From Sphagnum magellanicum (lineage: Eukaryota > Streptophyta > Sphagnopsida > Sphagnales > Sphagnaceae), in the NCBI GenBank assembly GCA_021904315.1, contig CM038910.1, positions 11,842,001-11,906,000 of the forward strand: DNA of 64,000 nucleotides, in the 5' to 3' direction. Each line of letters opens with the position of its first letter. Position 1 is the stretch's first letter. Shown here piece by piece: positions 58,131 through 64,000 of the stretch. The translations under genes were made by a program, and so were the position numbers. The notes below the pieces were generated by a model. It worked only from the letters and a program-made list of their open reading frames with translations, was not told the DNA's origin and searched no databases.

Positions 58131-59508
58131 GTGAAGGCATGAATAGGGGAACTATTTGGATTGTCACACTTGTAATTTTTTTGGACTACATACATATGTA
58201 AAATTTAAAGCCATATTCAAAATTAATATTGTTAATTTTTTAATTATTCATGTTGTCATATACTTTAATGGGAATCATCATAAAAAAATTGGATGAATTT
58301 TAGGAAGATTATGGATTCATAATGGACATTTAAAATGACAACACTATATCTGTCACACAAAAAAAATGAAAAATGCTAACTCAAAAAGGTGCAAGCATAC
58401 AAAAATAAGCCAAAAAAGTATACGTTGCAAGTAGAAAACATAGAATTATTAATTTTGAAACATAGAAAGTAGAACCTAATCTTTAAAAACATACAAAAAA
58501 ACTACATGAGTGTATGTAGGAATGTATGGATATGTTTCATAAAGCTTAAGATTTTTTGTTTCCTTTTTTTCAACCTACTTTCATTCTACTTTCCAAATTT
58601 ACATTCTTGTCCCATATTGCACAAAGTAGGGTAAAAGTATATTAATTAATTATCATTTGGCCAAAAAATTCATGTGTCCTACTTTTAGAATGTTAGAGGA
58701 TTATTTTGACATATTATATGCAAGTATTAATGTTTGGGTTCATATAAAAAATCATGTTTAAGATGCATAATTATGTTAAGTTGGAAAACGTTTTTTTAAA
58801 GGCTTCACATTATCATAATTGAAATATTCAAGTTTCAAAAAAAATGTATCAATATGCATGATAATTCAAACATCAATATCACAACATTTGAATAGTTTGA
58901 TTTTGAAAAAGTATTAGACATTAACTTGTGATAAATAAATAAAATGATGAAAGTAATAAAATACATGAAATATGACCATATATGGTTTATTTAGTACAAC
59001 AAGTAAATTCTAAAATTTGTAGTATTGCTAAAAGCCTTAAAATTCAAAAATGCGAATTTTATTTTTCATCTATTTTTACTTTTTGAGCAAGGATCACCAA
59101 TTAACCTACTTTAACATGCTTATGCCCCAAAAATATGTCAAAGTAGTTCAAAATAAAAATAAAATTTTTAATCATCAAATGAAAAATTTATTAGTGAAAT
59201 GCATTGAAACTTTATATATATATATATATATATATAATTTAAAAAAGTTTTAAATAATGTGATTATTGTAAATTTTTATCCTTGGGAATCCATTTCACAT
59301 TAAAGATTTTAATCTTTGGCATGGATTTTATTATCAATCACATGTTTAGGGATATTCATAGGTTGGCTTATTAATATTTATGATTAAAAACATAGGGCAT
59401 AATTATAGGATTTATTGTTTGATAATTGTTGAAACTGCAAAAGAAGTCGCTAATGTTAGATTATGGATTTTCAAATGCCACTTTTGAGACACCTAACCAT
59501 GATTTTGC
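58131..59508. mobile_element. Family D element, copy interrupted by a 741-bp insertion
   Basis: Same ends and interior as 49165-49786 but split. 58131-58387 corresponds to the first ~255 bp and 59129-59508 to the remainder of the uninterrupted copy. A (TA)n microsatellite at 59213-59236 has grown where the other copy has ATGTATATATTTT. The copy itself sits inside the broken 280-bp tandem array. Confidence 0.65.
58388..59128. mobile_element. 741-bp insertion defined by an empty site (AAAAA duplication)
   Basis: The uninterrupted family D copy has a single CTTGAAAAATACATCAAAG; this copy has CTCAAAAA before and AAAAATATGTCAAAG after the extra 741 bp. The insert starts GGTGCAAGCATAC and, reverse-complemented, ends GGGGCATAAGCATG, an imperfect terminal inverted repeat. 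The AAAAA on each side is consistent with a 5-bp target duplication, although A-runs make its length uncertain. Interior: AT-rich, no coding motif. Confidence 0.6.
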
Positions 59509-61620
59509 TTTAACAACATTATTTTCTTTCATCATCGAGAATTGAAGATCTGGCAAGTTTCACATCCCAAAAGTACATCTGGATAAGTATCTAGAGCCAT
59601 ATTTGCTTTAGCACATGGCATGTGAGTTTCTAGTGAACTGAACTAAAAACATTGTCAAGTTTATACATGGCTTGATATGAAATTCATACTGTAATTTCAA
59701 GGACTGGACTTGTTGGTTTACATTTATGGCATCCACAAGATACTGTGAAAGGACAGATATAAATGTTATCAATTTGGTAAGCCTGAAGATTGAATCCCAA
59801 AATGGTAGCACATATGAGTTTAGTTGCAGAAACCCATAATCCCCTTGTCGCATGACAAAGATTGTTCAAGTTAAAGACTTTGAAAGTATAAAGGTGCACT
59901 TCATCTTTTCCAATTTTATAAGTGACAATGCATAAATAAACTAGAAAACTAGGTTCTCACTCTATATAACAATTTCAAACATGCTCATGAAATTGATGCA
60001 TTTTGACAAGATCATGACAAAAATTAATGCATCATGACAAGGTAACAAAGTGAAAAAATAAAATGAAGACCACAACTTGGTACTGATTAAGGTTTAATGA
60101 CTATCAAACCATAATGGAGATGAAGTTCAAGTTTTTTATTTTTACTATGAAACAACAAATTCTTCTAGAACACTAGAATCACTAGTTGTTTTGTCAACAT
60201 CCACAATTCATGGTAAGTCCATGTTCTAGAAGACCTAAATGAATAGTTGCAAAACCATGGTTAAGACTTGGAACAATTAAAGAAAATTATTTTAGTAGAA
60301 ACTAATGCATCATGACAAGATCATGATGTGAAAAAATAAAATGAAAATCCCAATTGGGTATCGACTAGGGTTTAGTGACTGTCAAACCAAAATGGAGATG
60401 AAGTTCAAACTTTTCTAGAACACTAGAATCATTAAGTTGCTTCCCCAGCATCCAATAATTCATGGCCAAGACCATAATTTAGAATACCTAAATGAACAAT
60501 TGTAAAACCATAGTTAAGGCCTAGAATTTTTTTTAAAAATTATTTTAGTGCAAACTAATGCATCATGACAAGATCATGATGTGAAAAAATGAAATAAAGA
60601 TCACAACTTGGTACTAATTAAGGTTTAATGACTATCAAACCAGAATGGAGATGAAATTCAAGCTCCTTGTTTTTACTATGAAACAACAAACTCTTCTAAA
60701 GCACCAAAATCACCAAGTTGCTTCCCTAACATTCAATAATTCATGGGCAAGTCCATGATTTGGAAAACCTAAATGAACAACTACAAAACCATGGCTAGTG
60801 CCTAGAAGATCTTAAGAAAACTATTTTAATACAAACTAATGCATCATGACAAGATTGTGATGTAAAAAATAAATTGAAAATTGCAACTGGGTTCTAATTA
60901 GGGTTTAATGACTGTCAAACCATATTGGAGATGAAGTTCAAGCTTTTTATTGTTACTAGGAAGCAACAAACTATTCTAAAGCACCATAATCACCAAGTTG
61001 CTTCCCTAACATCTGGTGATTCATGGCCAACTTCATGATCTAGAAAACCTAAATGAACAACTGCAACACCATGGATAGGGTTTAAAAGATTTTTAAAAAA
61101 TTGTTTCAATACAAATTGATGCATCGTGACAAGATCATTATGATGTGAAAGACTAAAATGAAGACCTTAATTCGATACTAACTAGAGTTAAATGACTATC
61201 AAACTAGAATGGAAATGAAGTTCAAGTTATTTGTTGTTATTATAAAATAATAGATTTTTTAAGAACACCAAAATCTCCAAGCTACTTCCCCAACATCTGG
61301 CAATTCATGGCCAAGACCATGATCTAGAAAACCTACATGAATAGCTACAACACCATGTTTTAAAGAAAGAATGTATTAGTTTGAATCGATTAATCATGAT
61401 ATGAAATGATACAATCAAAAGCCCAAATAAGTATTGGCTAGAATGATTATCAAATCATAATAGAGATAAAAATGAGGAAAACATTTGATTTGAAGCAACA
61501 AAATGATTCCATGATTCATACAAATTGACTTGTAGGTATAGTTGCAAGGTTTCAAATTGAGTATCAACTCACATAATCAAAATATATCATTGCAAATTAG
61601 AAATGTGAATCTTAAAGAAA

Positions 61621-61974
61621 TTGGTTATCAAATGGGCCAAAAAACAAGCAAACATTTACCATGAAGCATGGTTGGATTTACATCCAAAATGTCATTTGTC
61701 TACCAAAACATTTAGCAAACAAAGTTTGAGACATGTTATTTCAAATTACAAGCGTTGTTTAAAGACTATTTCGAAAATCCTTGGGCGACTATTGTGCAAT
61801 GGTAGAAGGCGTTGTGATATTTCACAAGGTTTAGGGCATGCCATTCCATGGACTCACCCACAACTTTATACCAAGTTCAATCTACTCAATAGAAGCACCA
61901 CATCTTTGACGCATCCATTGGTAGTTTTTAAAAATATGTATCAAATGCATTTGTTAGAGGCAATAAAGGACTAG
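61621..61974 (+). pseudogene. 117-codon ORF of unknown family
   Basis: Basic protein-like frame (AWLDLHPKCHLSTKTFSKQS, then YKRCLKTISKILGRLLCNG and GHAIPWTHPQLY). Cys/His residues are scattered without a clear finger. It starts just after the tandem array. No family recognised and no upstream or downstream exons linked. A transposon fragment is most likely given the context. Confidence 0.3.
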
Positions 61975-62755
61975 GGTATGTAGAATTTCTTTCATGGCAA
62001 TGGGGACATTTAAGTGTACAAGGGTTTTGGGTAGAAGGCAAGAATTTTTTTGGATTTTGTGGAGGTAGAACAAGGATTATTATTTATAGGGTTGGAAGTG
62101 GAGGTTCACATTCTTATTGTTTGAAGGATGCTTTAAGCCATCCACTAGTTATAGTTTGTAAAAAATTCAAAAACCTTGTGGCAACAAATGAAGAATGTCC
62201 ACAACAATAATAATAATAATGTTTGCCAAAAGGTAAGTTCTTCGGCAAGGTAATTGAAAAAAATTTCATCCTCTTGCACACCCTAATTTATAGAAACCAT
62301 GATCTCCTACATTGGGCTAAACCTCACCTAGAAAAAAATGTAAAGTTTGGAATAAGTAGTTGCATGCAAACTCCTTTTTAAGCCTCCTTCAAGTTGGGGC
62401 ATTCTCCAAAACTTTATTCACCCCAATGTTGAATCCAAAGGTAATGATCTACACTTCTTTCTCACTCTCCTTTATCTTTTATGACCTACAACTTTTTGTT
62501 CTCCCTCTACATTTGCATTTTTCATGCAAAATACGATTTCTTTTCATTCATCCACAATTATAAGTTATGGTTTCAACACATGTAAACATGGGCCCTTTCC
62601 CTCCTTTGTAGCTCTAGTCTCTCATTTGAGATGCAAGTGACATAAACACGGGGTTTTTAACATCTAACCAAATTCGACACAAACTCAATTTGTGCCAAAT
62701 ATAGGTGGTATTTTGAGTTATGAGCCTTGTTGCGCCCCAATGTAAATTTTTCCTG
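61975..62755. other. Region without recognised gene
   Basis: AT-rich sequence with a short (AAT)n tract at about 62206-62220. No motif or repeat boundary was seen. Confidence 0.35.
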
Positions 62756-63700
62756 CCATATTGTTGTTGATCTCATCTTGTGATGTCGTAATTTTAGCCT
62801 TGGGCTTATGACAAAGGCAAGGGCTTGCGAAGGTGCGGGCCAAGAATGAGCTTAGGAATCACATTTCATGCTCCCGGGAGTGCAAAAGAGTGTGAGGGAA
62901 TGAACCCCCACACTCCCAAATGAGCTCCCAGTTTGGAAGTTGGAGTCCCAATGGACTTCCGAATCTTTAAAGGGCGATTGCAAGAGTCAAAACCCGTTGG
63001 ATTGAAAAGTTCCTTATATCATTAAAAATATCTTGGAACTTAAATGTCTTAAATGGGCTCACATCACCCATTAGAGTACTTAAAACATAAATTATGGCCA
63101 AAAGAAGGGTTGAAAGTCAAATTGTCAATTTGACTTCCAACCACTAAAAGTCAGGAATCGCCCTGATTTACTTGTGTGCATGTAGCGTGCCACATACCGT
63201 TGGAAAGATCTCAACGAGGGCTACAACTTTGCTTCAAACCTTACCTCAATCAGAGGTTTGCACACAAAATTATGGGTCTCCAAAGTTGTGGGAGTCCCAA
63301 TTTCGAGAATTTTGGGACTCACACTTGTGAGTTTCAGGATAAAATGCCATTTGGGTGTTGGCCCCGTGGCCATGTACAGAGTATATTGTAAGAGGGAAGG
63401 TGATGGCTTCCCCCAAGTCCAGGTTGTGGTGAGTCTTGTGAGTCCATGTTTGCCCATGATTCGTCCGTGCACCAAAAGTGCTCCAGCTGTGCACTAACCA
63501 ATTTGTTATTTGGTTCGTGTAGGTCCGTGTGAGTAATTGAGTTGCTTGTCAATCTTCCTAGTCCCCATCTTGGAGCTCCAACACGCCCTTTTACCCTCGA
63601 AGTGCTATGAACCAAAGAGCATGCCCTGACTCCTTATTTTTCCATTGTTTTCACCTTAGACTTACATTTTGAATCTATCAAGGAGCTTGAGAACACGTCA
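62756..63700 (+). repeat. Dispersed repeat family B, copy 4 (CpG-richer)
   Basis: Shares GCCTTGGGCTTATGACAAAGG, ACTCCCAAATGAGCTCCCAG-like and TTGGAAGTTGGAGTCCCAA blocks with copies 1-3 in the same order. It retains more CpGs and GC than the others, so it is probably the youngest copy. The overlapping frames at 63221-63615 on both strands are shadows without features. Confidence 0.5.
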
Positions 63701-64000
63701 TGTGAAATGAGCAAACATGGGCTTTTGGTGCCATGTATGTTCAACTTTACGAATAATTTTAATATCTTATTGTTGTTAATAATCCATTTGTTATAAAGGG
63801 TAGTGCTTAGTTTGAAACTTTGAATAGTCAGTTTGGAAACAAATCCTTAGATTGTGCACCAACCTAGTTTGGGGACTTCAAAATCAACTTGGGTTACATT
63901 TTAGCTAAGGTATGGTTAAAGAACCCTATGACTTTAGATGAAGTATGGCATGATCCCATACTTAACCTATTTAATCCTAGAACCAACCAACTTCCCCTTG
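63701..64000. other. Window end, nothing recognised
   Basis: AT-rich sequence with no feature. Confidence 0.3.

Larger units (their letters stand above)
56410..61470 (+). repeat. ~250-280 bp tandem array, interrupted by later insertions
   Basis: Unit landmarks in order: GCATCATGACAAGATCATGA, GTTTAATGACTATCAAACCA, AATGGAGATGAAGTTCAAG, CACCAAGTTGCTTCC, AATTCATGGCCAAGACCAT, CTAAATGAACAACT and CAACACCATGG. Copies are at 56410-56760, 57485-57890 and, regularly, 59990-61470 (landmark at about 60030, 60307, 60557, 60838, 61120). Units near 250 bp lack a ~28-bp piece around TTTTTACTATGAAACAAC. The segments 56760-57485 (contains family C) and 57890-59990 (contains family D) break the array. Confidence 0.8.

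Noticed and set aside
1..64000. CRISPR arrays, bacterial operons, riboswitches, defence or toxin systems
   Set aside because: Direct repeats lack the repeat-spacer regularity of CRISPR, and no prokaryotic gene clusters, ribosome-binding sites or matching families were seen; the sequence is plant nuclear in character.

Overview
This window looks like nuclear DNA of a vascular land plant with a large, transposon-filled genome. Supporting signs are GT-AG introns, a xylan-type GT47 glycosyltransferase, an AP2/ERF transcription factor, and remnants of hAT, Helitron, Ty3/gypsy, PIF/Harbinger and LTR elements. Most of the sequence is AT-rich and strongly CpG-poor, as expected after long methylation and deamination. 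Gymnosperm, fern or lycophyte are all possible and the window does not decide between them. No prokaryotic, organellar or viral gene organisation was seen.

Only two host genes are well supported. At the left edge (to 483, + strand) is the last exon of an FRA8/IRX7-like glucuronoxylan glycosyltransferase. At 9430-11608 (- strand) is an AP2/ERF-domain gene that I could resolve into four coding exons with matching splice phases. It has a tandem NAGNAG acceptor before the last exon, an optional stop in exon 3, and an unusual coding-like stretch after the TGA. Its upstream side (about 11.95-13.0 kb) keeps its CpGs and is the likely promoter region.

Between these genes, 2086-7680 is one hAT transposon with matching ends (CAGTGTTG/CAACACTG) and a perfect 8-bp target duplication (GAATGAAC). 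Its transposase is broken. A small non-autonomous Helitron (2112-2673) sits just inside its left end. The Helitron is far richer in CpG than its host, so it looks much younger.

From 13 kb to the right edge the window is layered repeats: a second hAT transposase relic (about 14.2-15.0 kb); a 1.3-kb head-to-head array of a short CCACCTTAA-type repeat (16.57-17.87 kb); a Ty3/gypsy relic (about 22.0-26.2 kb); an unidentified element with a 187-codon ORF (28.7-29.9 kb); two clean MITEs with target duplications (38.53-38.91 and 39.45-39.81 kb); a truncated LTR element with an initiator-Met primer site (42.4-43.8 kb); a CCAAT-box-dense minisatellite (about 54.98-55.5 kb); a Harbinger transposase fragment (55.7-56.4 kb); and a ~280-bp tandem array (56.4-61.5 kb) split by later insertions. 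Four dispersed repeat families recur within the window, and comparing copies dates one 741-bp insertion directly by its empty site.
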